Assembly: GCA_018828145.1 (NCBI GenBank)
Contig: JAHJWO010000053.1
Span: 184,828 to 248,827, forward strand
DNA: 64,000 nt
Source: Alphaproteobacteria bacterium
GTDB lineage: Bacteria > Pseudomonadota > Alphaproteobacteria > Rhizobiales > Devosiaceae
Reading direction: 5' to 3'
In this document: in pieces, positions 10,301 to 20,418 of the stretch
Layout: every line of letters begins with the position of its first letter
Numbering within the stretch: the stretch's first letter is position 1
Program-made: the position numbers and the translations under genes
The notes under the pieces: generated by a model
Seen by the model: only the letters and a program-made list of their open reading frames with translations
Database searches by the model: none
What the model was told of the DNA's origin: nothing

Positions 10301-10339
10301 GGTACCCAACATGAGCACCATGACTGACCAAACACGCAT
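7337..10339 (-). CDS. Secreted Sel1-repeat (SLR) protein with C-terminal peptidoglycan-binding-like segment
   Basis: A 1000-residue protein that starts with a clear signal peptide (VMVLMLGTAFVAPAGLAAG). About 21 Sel1-like helical repeats of roughly 36 residues cover about 40-790. They fall into a superunit of six repeats: the patterns ATILASLY, LGDIYAKGAG, RLGMMLVQGEG, IQLADVYASG, RLGLLYRTGLG and GRISLALLLLDG recur in that order about every 216 residues. Near the C-terminus (about 930-965) a stretch LQQGLRDAGFYNGALDGYL resembles a peptidoglycan-binding-1 helix bundle. SLR proteins usually scaffold envelope or polysaccharide complexes (for example AlgK or exopolysaccharide regulators). The exact partner is unknown. 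No operon partner is obvious. Confidence 0.85.
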   Translation of the reverse strand: MRVWSVMVLMLGTAFVAPAGLAAGTADCIQADRACIRNALEAAASAGDIVAKIDLARMLLDEPEQGPNWRRAANLLQQAAATGDPWSTSILASLYLQGKGVPEDGNKVRALLIPAAANGSVGALSGLGDLFAKGAGTIAPDLPRAARYYARAGAAGDAHGKYQLALMLLDGRGIPGDVPRAIDLLEELSQGGDPWILIQLADVYASGKAAPMERAVDYFGRAVETGNSAAMVRLAQIYQSGLGTVAPDAAAAARLLERAAALGDVAGRVLLAQSLLGSGDEANAARAVRMLEQAAGEDEVWPATILASLYAQGKVVPLNGPRAVQLLQPFADEDNAAALVGLGDIYAKGAGVIAVDLPRARGLFTRAVEAGDIGAMNRLGFMLLQGQGGDVDVARGLALLQPVLDSGDTWAMLQLADLYAQGSGLPIDAVAAARHYQAAADLGNAAGLSRLGLLHRTGLGDIAPDRALALDFFERAAAARDATGRIYLALMLLEAGASQDIPRAVQLLDEAAGAGDAWAATILADLLIRGDRIDADGPRALALLEPLAAENNAAALASLGNLYVTGAGTVPADPAKAAGYFEAAAALGDYGAKSRLGMMLVQGEGTAADPARGLAMLREVAAIGDGWAKIQLGDVLASGEAMPVDAQGALAAYRAAREQGLSAASIKLGYLYMTGRGSVAPDPGRAAAYFTEAAERGESVGRISLALLLLDGKGVTRDVDQAVDLLKLAASTGDAWANGTLGGLYADGRHLPPDYSQAVQFSETAQRGGDEGAMLRLGMLLAIGPLAKEHRAEGIELVEAAVAAKRPGAIVERARLGTMGLLGSDGARAAEGALRAEVDSGDPAALRLLLQLYRSGGPGLKPSLRQAQSMLDAHADLLPPEAFAFETIALRAVPPATAQSLQDIGQSLAGLARSDLSQTVQMLFWGNKNAYVYVLQQGLRDAGFYNGALDGYLTRQTIAAINRVCRQEGVEETCAQGPLTPEVAILLGNYLASRPQPLRS

Positions 10340-10457
10340 CTCGCCCTCCGCTCGGCTAGGGCGTCACTTTGGCGGAACCTGCTTTGGGTGCATTGATGGT
10401 TGTCAATGGCGGGTCGGCAACCCCCGTGCCACAGGGCAATCGTGATCGGGGCGCGGC

Positions 10458-11441
10458 TCAGCGCGGGCTGGCCGCCCCGGTGGATTCGCGAATGACCAGA
10501 TGCGAGACAAACCCGACGCGAACGGGGACGTCTGGGGGAATCCGCTGCTTCAGCCGGTCGTCGAGGATGCGCACGAGGCCTGCCCCCATCTGGAAGCCCT
10601 GCACCTTGACCGTGGTCAGGCGCGGGGAGATCTGGGTTGCCGCCGAATAATCGCCAAAGCCGATGACCGAGATGTCCTCGGGGATGCGGTAGCCGAGCCG
10701 CAGCAGCTCGGAGACGACGGTCAGCGCCATGCCGTCATGCGCGCAAAAGAAGGCCGTCGGAGCGAAACCGTCGGCCTGCACCTCCTGCAGGTGCTGGGGA
10801 AAGCGCATCTCGGTCTGGAACTTCATCTCGCGAAAGGTGACCTCGGGATGGGTCTCGAGCACTTCGCGCACGCCATAGAAGCGCTCGACGCGGCCGCGAT
10901 AGCCCGGCGTGCCATGCACATAGGCGATGGAGCGATGGCCCAGTTCCAGCAGATAGCTGGCGACAGCCGAGCCTGCCTCATGGTCGGTGCCCGAGACAGT
11001 ATCGAAGGGCTCCAGGGGCCCCACCCAGCCTTGGCGGGCCACAGGGAGACCCAGCTCTCGCACGGCCTCCATAATCTCGCGTGGATGCGGGCCAACCATG
11101 GCGACCCCCTGGCAACCACGCGCAAAGGCGACGATCTCGTCGGTGAGGTGAGTCCAGCACATGCGCACCTGGTAGCCGCCGCGCTGCGCCTCGGTCTGGA
11201 AGCCGCTCTGGATCAGCAGGTGCAACTCCGAATTGACCAGGTCGGTATCGTGGAAAACCACGCCGAGCACCGGCGCCTGCACCGCCTCCACGACGCGCTG
11301 GTAGCCAAGCTCGGCGGCAACCTGCTGCACACGGCGGCGAGTCTCGTCGCTGACGCCATCCTTGCCGGCGAGCGACCGGGACACGGCGAATTTCGAGAGG
11401 CCGGTCATTTCGGCAATCGTGGACAGGGTTACGCGCGCCAT
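10458..11441 (-). CDS. LacI-family transcriptional regulator of the glycoside operon
   Basis: A 327-residue LacI/GalR regulator. The HTH is TLSTIAEMTGLSKFAVSRSLAG (residues 4-25), followed by a sensor domain with GHRSIAYVHG and FFCAHDGMAL segments. It diverges from the large transport and glycosidase operon that starts at 11588, with a 146-bp shared control region, so it very likely represses that operon until an imported sugar binds. It is not closely related to the LacI pair near 4500. The stop is followed by about 118 bp before the Sel1 gene start. Confidence 0.92.
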   Translation of the reverse strand: MARVTLSTIAEMTGLSKFAVSRSLAGKDGVSDETRRRVQQVAAELGYQRVVEAVQAPVLGVVFHDTDLVNSELHLLIQSGFQTEAQRGGYQVRMCWTHLTDEIVAFARGCQGVAMVGPHPREIMEAVRELGLPVARQGWVGPLEPFDTVSGTDHEAGSAVASYLLELGHRSIAYVHGTPGYRGRVERFYGVREVLETHPEVTFREMKFQTEMRFPQHLQEVQADGFAPTAFFCAHDGMALTVVSELLRLGYRIPEDISVIGFGDYSAATQISPRLTTVKVQGFQMGAGLVRILDDRLKQRIPPDVPVRVGFVSHLVIRESTGAASPR

Positions 11442-11504
11442 TCGAACTCCAGGGCCAATCGTGGAATGCTGTCTCTATCCACATTAATCACATCAATATC
11501 AACA

Positions 11505-11549
11505 TAACGCTTTACCTAACAAGACGCCAGTCTCAAGCTAACGCCTAAC
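11505..11549. promoter_or_regulatory. Direct TAACGC repeats in divergent LacI/operon control region
   Basis: TAACGCTTTACCTAA (from 11505) and TAACGCCTAACTAA (from 11539) are related direct repeats 34 bp apart. The first contains TAA-N4-TTA symmetry. They sit in the AT-richer divergent promoter between the LacI gene and the binding-protein gene, where the repressor would be expected to bind. The assignment is tentative. Confidence 0.3.
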
Positions 11550-11587
11550 TAAGAACGCCACAGGCGATTAGTGAGGAGGAGATCAAG

Positions 11588-13519
11588 ATGGGTAGTATCA
11601 GCCGCAGGGCTTTCATCGTTGCCAGCTCTGCTTTTGCAGGGGCATTGGCCATGCCGACCTGGGCCCGCGCACAGGGCACACAGGAATCGGCCTTTCTCAA
11701 ATCGGAGGTCGATGCCGGCAACCTGCCGCCCGTCGCCGAACGTCTGCCCGCCAATCCGCTGGTGATCACGCCGTTCGAGCGTGCCGGCCAGCAGGGCGGC
11801 GACTGGAATCATGCGCTGGTGGGTGGCGGGTCGCTGTCCATGCTGGTGCGCTACCAGGGTTATGAGCCGCTGGTGCGATTCAACCCGGATTGGTCGGGTC
11901 TCGTCGACAACGTCGCTGAATCCTGGTCGGTCAATCCCGAAGCCACCGAATATACCTTCACCCTGCGCAAGGGCCACAAATGGTCCGACGGCGTGCCATT
12001 CACCACGGCCGACGTGCAGTTCTGGTACGACGCTTACTTCACTGACGCGGAAGCAACGCTGGGCGGTAACGCCTGGTGGTCGGTCAATGGCGAGGTCGCC
12101 AAGCTTGAAGTCGTGGACGAGCAGACCTTCAAGGTCATCTTCCCGGCTCCCAACGGCTTCTTCGTGCAGCAGCTCGCCTGGGCCCAGCAGGACCAGATGA
12201 CGCGCACGCCCAAGCATTACCTCGAGCAGTTCCACATCCGCTACAATCCGGACGCCGATGCGCTGGCCAAGGAACAGGGTCTGGAAAGCTGGATTGCGCT
12301 GTTCCAGCGCGAGATCGGCATGCTGGACGACAACACCTTCTACCAGAACGGCAATCGCCCCACGCTCAATGCCTGGGTGTTCACTGACGGCGCCCCTGGA
12401 GAGAACACCGAGCGCGCCATTGCCACGCGCAACCCCTACTATTTCAAGGTGGACGACCAGGGCACCCAACTGCCCTATTTCGACCGCGTGGTTTACCAGA
12501 TGGTCGCCGATCCCGAAGTGCTGCTGCTCAAGACGCTGCAGGGCGAGATCGACATCATGGACCAGTATATCTGCACGCCGGCCAACAAGCCGGTCCTGTT
12601 CGATGGCCAGGAAACGGGCAATTACGGCTTCTATACGCTGAAAGAAACCGCGGCCAATGTCATGGCCTTCCAGCTCAATCTCAACCATCTCGATCCGGTC
12701 AAGAACAAGCTGTTCAACACCATGGAATTCCGCCAGGCCATGTCGCACGCCGTCGACCGGCAGGCGCTGATCGATGCGGTATTCGTCGGCCAGGGCTCAC
12801 CGGCCCAGCCCTCGATGCGCGAAGGCGATCCGCTCTACAATGAGCAGCTGGCCAAGCAGTTCACCGAGTTCGACCCGGCCAAGGCCAATGAGCTGCTCGA
12901 CGCGCTGATCCCCAACAAGGATGGCGAAGGCTATCGCCAGGACGAAGAGGGCCGTCGCGTCTCGATCATCTTCGAGATCGACCAGACCCGCACCACCTTC
13001 CTCGACATGTTCGAGCTGGCCATCCCGATGTTCCAGGCCATCGGCATCGATGCGCAGATGCGCACCATGGACCGCTCGCTCTGGGAAGAACGTGTCCGCC
13101 GCGGCCGCGAATACGATGCCACGGCCCATCAGTTCGGCGCCAATTCCGGTATCGCAGCCATGCTCGACGCCCGCTTCTACGTGCCGATCAACAACAACTG
13201 CTTCTACGCTCCGGGCTGGGCGCTCTACTACACCCAGCCGGACAATGAGGCAGCGGTTGAGCCGCCGGAAGCGGTCAAGGCACAGCAGGAGCTCTATCGC
13301 TCGCTCGTCGGCACGGCTGATCCGGCCAAGCAGAACGAACTCATGGCTCAGGTGCTGCAGAACGCGGCCGATCTGTTCTTCACCTTCGGCGTCAGCCTCC
13401 CGGCCGACGGCTATGGGGTGGTCAAGAACGACGTGGTCAACCTGCTCGACACCATGCCCAACTCGTTCGGCTGGCCCACACCTGGCCCGGCGCGTCCGGA
13501 GCAGTTCTTCAAGGCCTGA
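11588..13519 (+). CDS. Family-5 extracellular solute-binding protein (oligosaccharide/peptide ABC importer)
   Basis: A 643-residue periplasmic receptor of the SBP_bac_5 (DppA/OppA-like) family. A twin-arginine signal is visible at the start (SISRRAFIVASSAFAGALA, cleavage after WARAQ), so it is probably exported folded. The body has the family landmarks YTFTLRKGHKWSDGVPFTTADV and later DNRQALIDAVF-like segments. A strong ribosome-binding site (GAGGAGG) precedes the ATG. In this operon, with two glycosidases, the ligand is more likely an oligosaccharide or glycoside than a peptide. That is inference from context, since some SBP_5 proteins do bind sugars. Confidence 0.93.
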   Translation: MGSISRRAFIVASSAFAGALAMPTWARAQGTQESAFLKSEVDAGNLPPVAERLPANPLVITPFERAGQQGGDWNHALVGGGSLSMLVRYQGYEPLVRFNPDWSGLVDNVAESWSVNPEATEYTFTLRKGHKWSDGVPFTTADVQFWYDAYFTDAEATLGGNAWWSVNGEVAKLEVVDEQTFKVIFPAPNGFFVQQLAWAQQDQMTRTPKHYLEQFHIRYNPDADALAKEQGLESWIALFQREIGMLDDNTFYQNGNRPTLNAWVFTDGAPGENTERAIATRNPYYFKVDDQGTQLPYFDRVVYQMVADPEVLLLKTLQGEIDIMDQYICTPANKPVLFDGQETGNYGFYTLKETAANVMAFQLNLNHLDPVKNKLFNTMEFRQAMSHAVDRQALIDAVFVGQGSPAQPSMREGDPLYNEQLAKQFTEFDPAKANELLDALIPNKDGEGYRQDEEGRRVSIIFEIDQTRTTFLDMFELAIPMFQAIGIDAQMRTMDRSLWEERVRRGREYDATAHQFGANSGIAAMLDARFYVPINNNCFYAPGWALYYTQPDNEAAVEPPEAVKAQQELYRSLVGTADPAKQNELMAQVLQNAADLFFTFGVSLPADGYGVVKNDVVNLLDTMPNSFGWPTPGPARPEQFFKA

Positions 13520-13546
13520 TCGCCTCACAACGCACATCACGGTCAG

Positions 13547-13568
13547 CGCCGGCCCTTCGGGGCCGGCG
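13547..13568 (+). terminator. UUCG-capped hairpin after the binding-protein gene
   Basis: CGCCGGCCC-TTCG-GGGCCGGCG is a perfect 9-bp stem with a TTCG tetraloop, 28 bp after the binding-protein stop. No T-run follows, so it is more likely an mRNA-stabilising or partial-termination hairpin than a full terminator. It would favour higher levels of the binding protein than of downstream genes. Confidence 0.6.
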
Positions 13569-13597
13569 AGGGCCCCCTCATACCCATTGGATCCGTC

Positions 13598-15706
13598 ATG
13601 CTCGACACCAAGGCACAAGCCACCGATCACCTCCGCACCCCGGACTGGTACAAGTCCGCGACGCGCTGGACCCAGCTCACCCTGGCCGAGGATGACCCGA
13701 TCAAATACGATCCGGCCTTCTGGATCGACGTGTTCAAGCGCACGCGCTCCAATGCGACCTGCCTGAGCGCGGGCGGCTATGTGGCCTACTACCCGTCCAA
13801 GGTGCCGCTGCACTACGTCTCGAAATTTCTCGGCGATAGCGATCCGTTCGGCGATCTTGTCACCGGCGCGCGCCAGCTGGGCATGCATGTCATGGCCCGC
13901 GTGGACCCCCATGCCATCCATCAGGATGCGGCCGATGCCCACCCCGAATGGATCGCGGTGGACAAGCAGGGCAACAAGCGCCGTCACTGGGCCTTCCCCG
14001 ACGTCTGGGTCACCTGCGCCTATTCGGACTACAACTTCAAGTTCATGCCCGAAGTGCTCAAGGAGATCACCACCAACTACGACATCGATGCCATCTTCGC
14101 CAATCGCTGGCAGGGCCATGGCGTCTGCTATTGCGACAGCTGCAAGACCAATTTCCGCGCTGCCTCCGGCCACGAGCTGCCGATGGACCAGAGCCTGGAA
14201 AACCCGGCCTGGCTGGCCTGGACCGCCTGGCGTCGCAATGTGCTGAGCCGCCTTGTCGTCGAGTGGGACGAGGTAATGAAGGCCATCAAGCCGCATACCA
14301 GCTTCATTCCGAACATGGGCTCGGTCTCGCTCACCGAATTCGATCTCGACATCATCGAGAAATACTGCCCCTTCCTGTGCGTTGACGACCAGGGCCGCCG
14401 GGGCACAGAGCCGGTCTGGATGAGCGGCCGCAACGGCAAGCGGATGCGCGCTACCTTCCGCGACCGCCCGGCCATCCTGATCACCTCGATCGGGCCGGAA
14501 GAAGAATACCGCTGGAAGGATTCCGTCACCACGGGCCCGGAAATCCAGGCCTGGATGGATGACGGCACCACGCAGGGCCTCTTGCCCTGGTTTACCAAGT
14601 TCAATGGCGTCGTGCCCGATACGCGCTGGGTGCAGCCGGTAGCCGACAGCTTTGGCCTGCATGCCGATCTTGAGCCGGTGCTCAAGGGCATGACGCCCAC
14701 TGCGGAGATCGCCATTCTAGATCCCGCCACCACCCTGCGTCACCACGGCCAGGACACGCGCCGCGCCGCCGAAGCCGACGATCTGGGCTTCTACATGGCG
14801 CTGATCGAGGCCAAGCTGCCCTTCGAAATGGTCTCGGACCAGGCCATGACCCCGGCCATGCTGGACAGGTTCAAGGTCATCATCCTGGCCAATTCCACCT
14901 GCCTCTCCGATGCGCAGGTCAAGGCCCTGGAGGACTATGTGGCGCGTGGCGGTTCGGTTGTCGCCGCGCATGAAAGCTCGACCCGCACCGAGGCCAACAA
15001 GCCGCGCAACTCCATTGCGCTGGGCAAGCTGCTGGGCGTTACGCTGACCAAGGCCGCCCGTGGTCCGGTCAAGAATACCTATGTCGCGATCAATGGCGAT
15101 CATCCCATCTCCAAGGGCTTCGAAGGCGCCAATCGCATCATGGGTGGCACGAAGCTGCTCGCGGTCGACACGGTCGCCGATGCGCAGCACCCATTCCTCT
15201 TCGTGCCGGATTTCCCTGACCTGCCAATGGAAGAAGTCTATCCACGCGAAGACCCCAAGGGTGCAGCCGTGGTTACGCGTGAACACGCCTCGGGCGGACG
15301 CACGGTCTATATTCCCTGGAATATCGGCGGCATCCTCTGGGAGGTCATGGCTGGCGATCATTCCCGGCTCATTGGCAATGCCGTGCGCTGGGCACTCAAC
15401 AAGCAGCCTCAGGTCGAGATCAGCGGCTTGTCCGTGCTCGATCTTTCGGTTCGCGAGGACCGGACCGGCCTTGCGGTGGTGCTCAACAACCTTTCCAATC
15501 CGATGATGATGAAAGGGCCGATCCGCGAAGTCTATCCGGCGGGGCGGCAGGAGGTTTCCATTGCCATCCCCTCCGGCAAGTCATTCGGTGGGGCCGAACT
15601 GCTGGTGGCCGGCGGCGAGGCGCAGGCCAGTGTCGCCGATGGCCGCGTCACGGTGGTGGTGCCCTCCATCTCGACCATCGAAGTCGTTTACGTGACCTGG
15701 GCCTGA
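13598..15706 (+). CDS. Putative glycosidase with TIM barrel and GH42-type trimerisation-like domain
   Basis: A 702-residue cytoplasmic protein with no signal peptide. The first 350 residues look like the TIM barrel of uncharacterised glycosyl-hydrolase-like families (GHL6-type): GMHVMARVDPHAIH, WVTCAYSDYNFKFM and a CYCDSCKTNF cysteine cluster typical of that group. Residues about 385-590 form a class-I amidotransferase-like fold as in the beta-galactosidase trimerisation domain (ILANSTCLSDAQVKALEDYV, GGSVVAAHESS). A small beta domain ends the protein. The genes on both sides (binding protein, permeases) show it belongs to the uptake operon. The substrate is unknown, and catalytic residues cannot be named with confidence. 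Confidence 0.78.
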   Translation: MLDTKAQATDHLRTPDWYKSATRWTQLTLAEDDPIKYDPAFWIDVFKRTRSNATCLSAGGYVAYYPSKVPLHYVSKFLGDSDPFGDLVTGARQLGMHVMARVDPHAIHQDAADAHPEWIAVDKQGNKRRHWAFPDVWVTCAYSDYNFKFMPEVLKEITTNYDIDAIFANRWQGHGVCYCDSCKTNFRAASGHELPMDQSLENPAWLAWTAWRRNVLSRLVVEWDEVMKAIKPHTSFIPNMGSVSLTEFDLDIIEKYCPFLCVDDQGRRGTEPVWMSGRNGKRMRATFRDRPAILITSIGPEEEYRWKDSVTTGPEIQAWMDDGTTQGLLPWFTKFNGVVPDTRWVQPVADSFGLHADLEPVLKGMTPTAEIAILDPATTLRHHGQDTRRAAEADDLGFYMALIEAKLPFEMVSDQAMTPAMLDRFKVIILANSTCLSDAQVKALEDYVARGGSVVAAHESSTRTEANKPRNSIALGKLLGVTLTKAARGPVKNTYVAINGDHPISKGFEGANRIMGGTKLLAVDTVADAQHPFLFVPDFPDLPMEEVYPREDPKGAAVVTREHASGGRTVYIPWNIGGILWEVMAGDHSRLIGNAVRWALNKQPQVEISGLSVLDLSVREDRTGLAVVLNNLSNPMMMKGPIREVYPAGRQEVSIAIPSGKSFGGAELLVAGGEAQASVADGRVTVVVPSISTIEVVYVTWA

Positions 15707-15717
15707 GTGGAAGTGCC

Positions 15718-16704
15718 ATGCTGAACTATGTGATCAAGCGACTGATCTACATGATCCCCACCCTCATCGGGATGTCGATCATCGCCTTCACGATCATCCA
15801 GCTGCCCCCGGGCGACTATCTGACTTCGATGCTCGCATCGATGGCCGATAGCGGCGCCAATATCGATCCCGGCCAGATCCAGCGCTATCGCGAAATCTAC
15901 GGGCTCGATGCGCCGATGTACGAGCAATACTGGAAGTGGATCAGCGGCATCCTGCTGCGCGGCGACTTTGGCTATTCCTTCGAATGGAACCGTCCGGTCG
16001 GCGACCTGATCTGGGAGCGCATGGGCTCGACCCTGGGCATTTCCATCGCCTCGCTGCTCTTTGTCTGGGCCGTGTCGCTGCCCATCGGCATCTATTCGGC
16101 CATGCGCCGCCATTCGGTGGGCGACTATGCCTTCACCTTCCTGGGCTTCATCGGCCTTGCCGTACCCAACTTCATCATGGCGCTGGTGCTGATGTATTTC
16201 AGCTACAAGTATTTCGGCCAGAGCGTCGGGGGGCTGTTCTCGCCAGAATATGCCGAGGCGCCCTGGAGCTGGGGCAAGTTCGTCGACCTGATGGCCCATC
16301 TGTGGATCCCCATCGTGGTCATCGGCACGAATGGCACGGCCGCGCTCATCCGTATCCTGCGGGCCAATCTCACTGACGAGCTCAACAAGCCCTATGTGAT
16401 CACCGCCAAGGCCAAGGGGCTGCCGGAATACCGGGCGGTGGTGAAATACCCCGTACGCATCGCGCTCAATCCCTTCGTCTCAGCCATTGGCTGGGTGTTG
16501 CCCGAGCTGATTTCGGGCGTCACCATCACCGCCATCGTCCTCAACCTGCCCACAGCCGGCCCACTGCTGCTGCGGGCCCTGATCAGCCAGGACATGTACC
16601 TGGCCGGCAGCTTCATCCTGCTGATGGGTGTGCTGACCCTGGTCGGCATGCTGGTTTCGGACATCCTCCTCGCCCTTCTCGACCCACGGATCAGGTTCAA
16701 CTGA
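15718..16704 (+). CDS. ABC transporter permease, DppB/OppB family
   Basis: A 328-residue inner-membrane permease with six hydrophobic segments. It opens with the family start MLNYVIKRLIYMIPTLIGMS and carries the cytoplasmic EAA-type coupling loop (AKAKGLPEYRAVVKYPVRIALNPFV, about 225-249). It would form a heterodimer with the next gene product. It follows the glycosidase stop by 11 bp and ends on the first base of the next start codon, so translation is probably coupled. Confidence 0.95.
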   Translation: MLNYVIKRLIYMIPTLIGMSIIAFTIIQLPPGDYLTSMLASMADSGANIDPGQIQRYREIYGLDAPMYEQYWKWISGILLRGDFGYSFEWNRPVGDLIWERMGSTLGISIASLLFVWAVSLPIGIYSAMRRHSVGDYAFTFLGFIGLAVPNFIMALVLMYFSYKYFGQSVGGLFSPEYAEAPWSWGKFVDLMAHLWIPIVVIGTNGTAALIRILRANLTDELNKPYVITAKAKGLPEYRAVVKYPVRIALNPFVSAIGWVLPELISGVTITAIVLNLPTAGPLLLRALISQDMYLAGSFILLMGVLTLVGMLVSDILLALLDPRIRFN

Positions 16705-17876
16705 TGATTGCCCATACCTTCATCGAGGATGCGCCTGAGACCGGCCCTGCCGTCTCCGCGCTCAAGACCGGCAAGCCGATCGAGACCGATGCCGCGGGTC
16801 CCTGGCGGCTGATGTGGACGAAGTTCGTGCGCAACAAGGTTGCCGTGGTCGCCGGCATCATCATCCTGATGCTCTATATGATCGGGCTGTTCGCCGAATT
16901 TCTTGCCCCCACCCTGCCCGATACGTCGCGCCCGCAATTCACCAATGCGCCGCCGCAGGAAATCCGTCTCTTCGCCGACCAGCCTGATGGCAGCCGGGAA
17001 TTCCTGCTGCATGTCACTGGCTACACGATGACAGTCGACCAGGCCTCGCTGCGCCGCTCCTATGTCATCGATGACAACCAGGTCGTGCCAATCGGATTCT
17101 TCGTACAGGGCGCACCCTACAAGCTCTGGGGCGTGTTCCCCTCGGATACCCATCTCATCGGGCCGCTCAACCCCAGTGACACCATGTATCTGCTGGGCAC
17201 TGACAAGCTCGGCCGCGACCTGCTCAGCCGGCTGATCCACGGCACGCGCATCTCCATGTCAATCGGACTGATCGGCGTCACCATCAGCCTGATCCTGGGC
17301 GTCGTGCTCGGCTCCATCTCGGGCTTTTATGGCGGCTGGATTGATCTGGTGATCCAGCGCGTCATCGAGGTCATCTCCTCCATGCCCACCATTCCGCTGT
17401 GGCTGGGGCTGGCGGCGGCGATCCCGCTGACCTGGTCGCCGCTGACGGTCTATTTCGTCATTACCCTCATCGTCTCGCTGTTCGGCTGGACAGGATTGGC
17501 CCGCGAAGTGCGTGGCCGGTTCTTTGCCCTGCGCAGCGAGGACTTCGTCACCGCCGCGAGGCTGGACGGGTCGAGCGAGCGCCGGTTGATTTTCCGGCAT
17601 ATCCTCCCCTCGCTCACCAGTCACATCCTCGCGGTGGTTACCCTGGCGCTGCCGACCATGATCGTCGCCGAGACGGCGCTGAGCTTTCTCGGCATCGGCC
17701 TCAAGGCGCCGGTGGTGAGCTGGGGCGTGTTGCTGCAGGACGCCCAGAATGTGCGCACCATCGCCAATGCCTCCTGGCTGCTCATCTGGCCGTCCGCGGC
17801 CGTGGTGCTGACGGTGCTGGCTTATAATTTCCTCGGCGATGGCCTGCGCGACGCCGCTGACCCCTATGAAAGCTGA
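16704..17876 (+). CDS. ABC transporter permease, DppC/OppC family, with large periplasmic insert
   Basis: A 390-residue permease, longer than the roughly 300 residues of DppC. After TM1 (about 45-68) comes a periplasmic loop of about 100 residues (about 70-170) with the segments IRLFADQPDGSREFLLHV and YKLWGVFPSDTHL. The standard DKLGRDLLSRLIHGTRIS entry to the transmembrane core follows. The EAA loop (ARLDGSSERRLIFRHILPSL) and five C-terminal TM helices are standard. The insert is seen in a subset of family-5-linked permeases and may contact the binding protein. The start overlaps the previous stop by one base (TGATG). Confidence 0.94.
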   Translation: MIAHTFIEDAPETGPAVSALKTGKPIETDAAGPWRLMWTKFVRNKVAVVAGIIILMLYMIGLFAEFLAPTLPDTSRPQFTNAPPQEIRLFADQPDGSREFLLHVTGYTMTVDQASLRRSYVIDDNQVVPIGFFVQGAPYKLWGVFPSDTHLIGPLNPSDTMYLLGTDKLGRDLLSRLIHGTRISMSIGLIGVTISLILGVVLGSISGFYGGWIDLVIQRVIEVISSMPTIPLWLGLAAAIPLTWSPLTVYFVITLIVSLFGWTGLAREVRGRFFALRSEDFVTAARLDGSSERRLIFRHILPSLTSHILAVVTLALPTMIVAETALSFLGIGLKAPVVSWGVLLQDAQNVRTIANASWLLIWPSAAVVLTVLAYNFLGDGLRDAADPYES

Positions 17877-17880
17877 CGCC

Positions 17881-19620
<1,740 letters not shown>

Positions 19621-19631
19621 AGGACCCTCAA

Positions 19632-20408
19632 GTGCCCAAATTCTCTGCCAATCTTTCCTTCCTCTATGCCGATCTGCCCTTCCTCGACCGCTTCGCGGCG
19701 GCGGCGAAGGACGGGTTTCGGGCCGTCGAATATGTCGGGCCCTATGGCTTTCCCGCCGAGGATGTCGCTGCTGCCCTCAAGTCCAATGGGCTGACCCAGG
19801 CGCTGTTCAACCTGCCGGCCGGCAACTGGGATGGTGGCGAGCGTGGCATTGGCTGCCTTGCCGACCGCGTGGTGGAATTCCAGGCAGGCGTCGAAACTGC
19901 CATCCGCTATGCGCAGGCACTGGGCTGCGACAAGATCAATTGCCTGGCGGGCATCGCACCGGCCGGTACCACGGCCGACGAGCGCGACGCTGTCTTGGTC
20001 GCCAACCTCAAATATGCCGCCCCGCGCCTCGCCAGTGCCGGCATCAAGCTGCTGCTCGAGCCGATCAACCTGCGCGACATTCCGGGCTTCCACGTGTCTA
20101 CGACCCACCATGCCGAGCGCCTGCTCGACGCCGTGGGGTCCGACAATCTCTTCATCCAGTATGACGTCTACCACACCCAGGTGATGCAGGGGGACCTGGT
20201 GCCCACCTATGCCCGCCTCAAGGACCGCATCGGCCATGTGCAGATCGCCGACAATCCCGGCCGCAATGAGCCCGGCACCGGCGAGATCAACTATGGCTTC
20301 GTGCTCTCCGAGCTCGATCGGCTTGGCTATGACGGCTGGGTGGGCTGCGAATACAAGCCGAAGGCCGGCACGTCAGCCGGCCTCGGCTGGATGAAACCCT
20401 ATCTCTGA
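19632..20408 (+). CDS. hyi: Hydroxypyruvate isomerase family protein
   Basis: A 258-residue TIM-barrel isomerase of the AP-endonuclease-2-like sugar isomerase group. Its start (FSANLSFLYADLPFLDRF) and metal-site segments (LLLEPINLRDIPGF, QYDVYHTQVMQGD, GHVQIADNPGRNEPGTGEI) match Hyi/OtnI proteins. These interconvert hydroxypyruvate and tartronate semialdehyde or isomerise 2-oxo-tetronates. GTG start, 11 bp after the ATPase stop. The next gene encodes the matching reductase, so a C3 acid route to glycerate is plausible. OtnI-type substrate choice cannot be excluded. Confidence 0.87.
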   Translation: MPKFSANLSFLYADLPFLDRFAAAAKDGFRAVEYVGPYGFPAEDVAAALKSNGLTQALFNLPAGNWDGGERGIGCLADRVVEFQAGVETAIRYAQALGCDKINCLAGIAPAGTTADERDAVLVANLKYAAPRLASAGIKLLLEPINLRDIPGFHVSTTHHAERLLDAVGSDNLFIQYDVYHTQVMQGDLVPTYARLKDRIGHVQIADNPGRNEPGTGEINYGFVLSELDRLGYDGWVGCEYKPKAGTSAGLGWMKPYL

Positions 20409-20418
20409 GGAGCGTGAC

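Noticed and set aside
8399..10327. Open frame of 642 codons opposite the Sel1 gene
   Set aside because: Antisense shadow of the repeat protein; its apparent repeats mirror those of the real gene.
12797..14662. Open frame of 621 codons on the minus strand across the binding-protein and glycosidase genes
   Set aside because: Covers two confident genes in antisense; no family signal.
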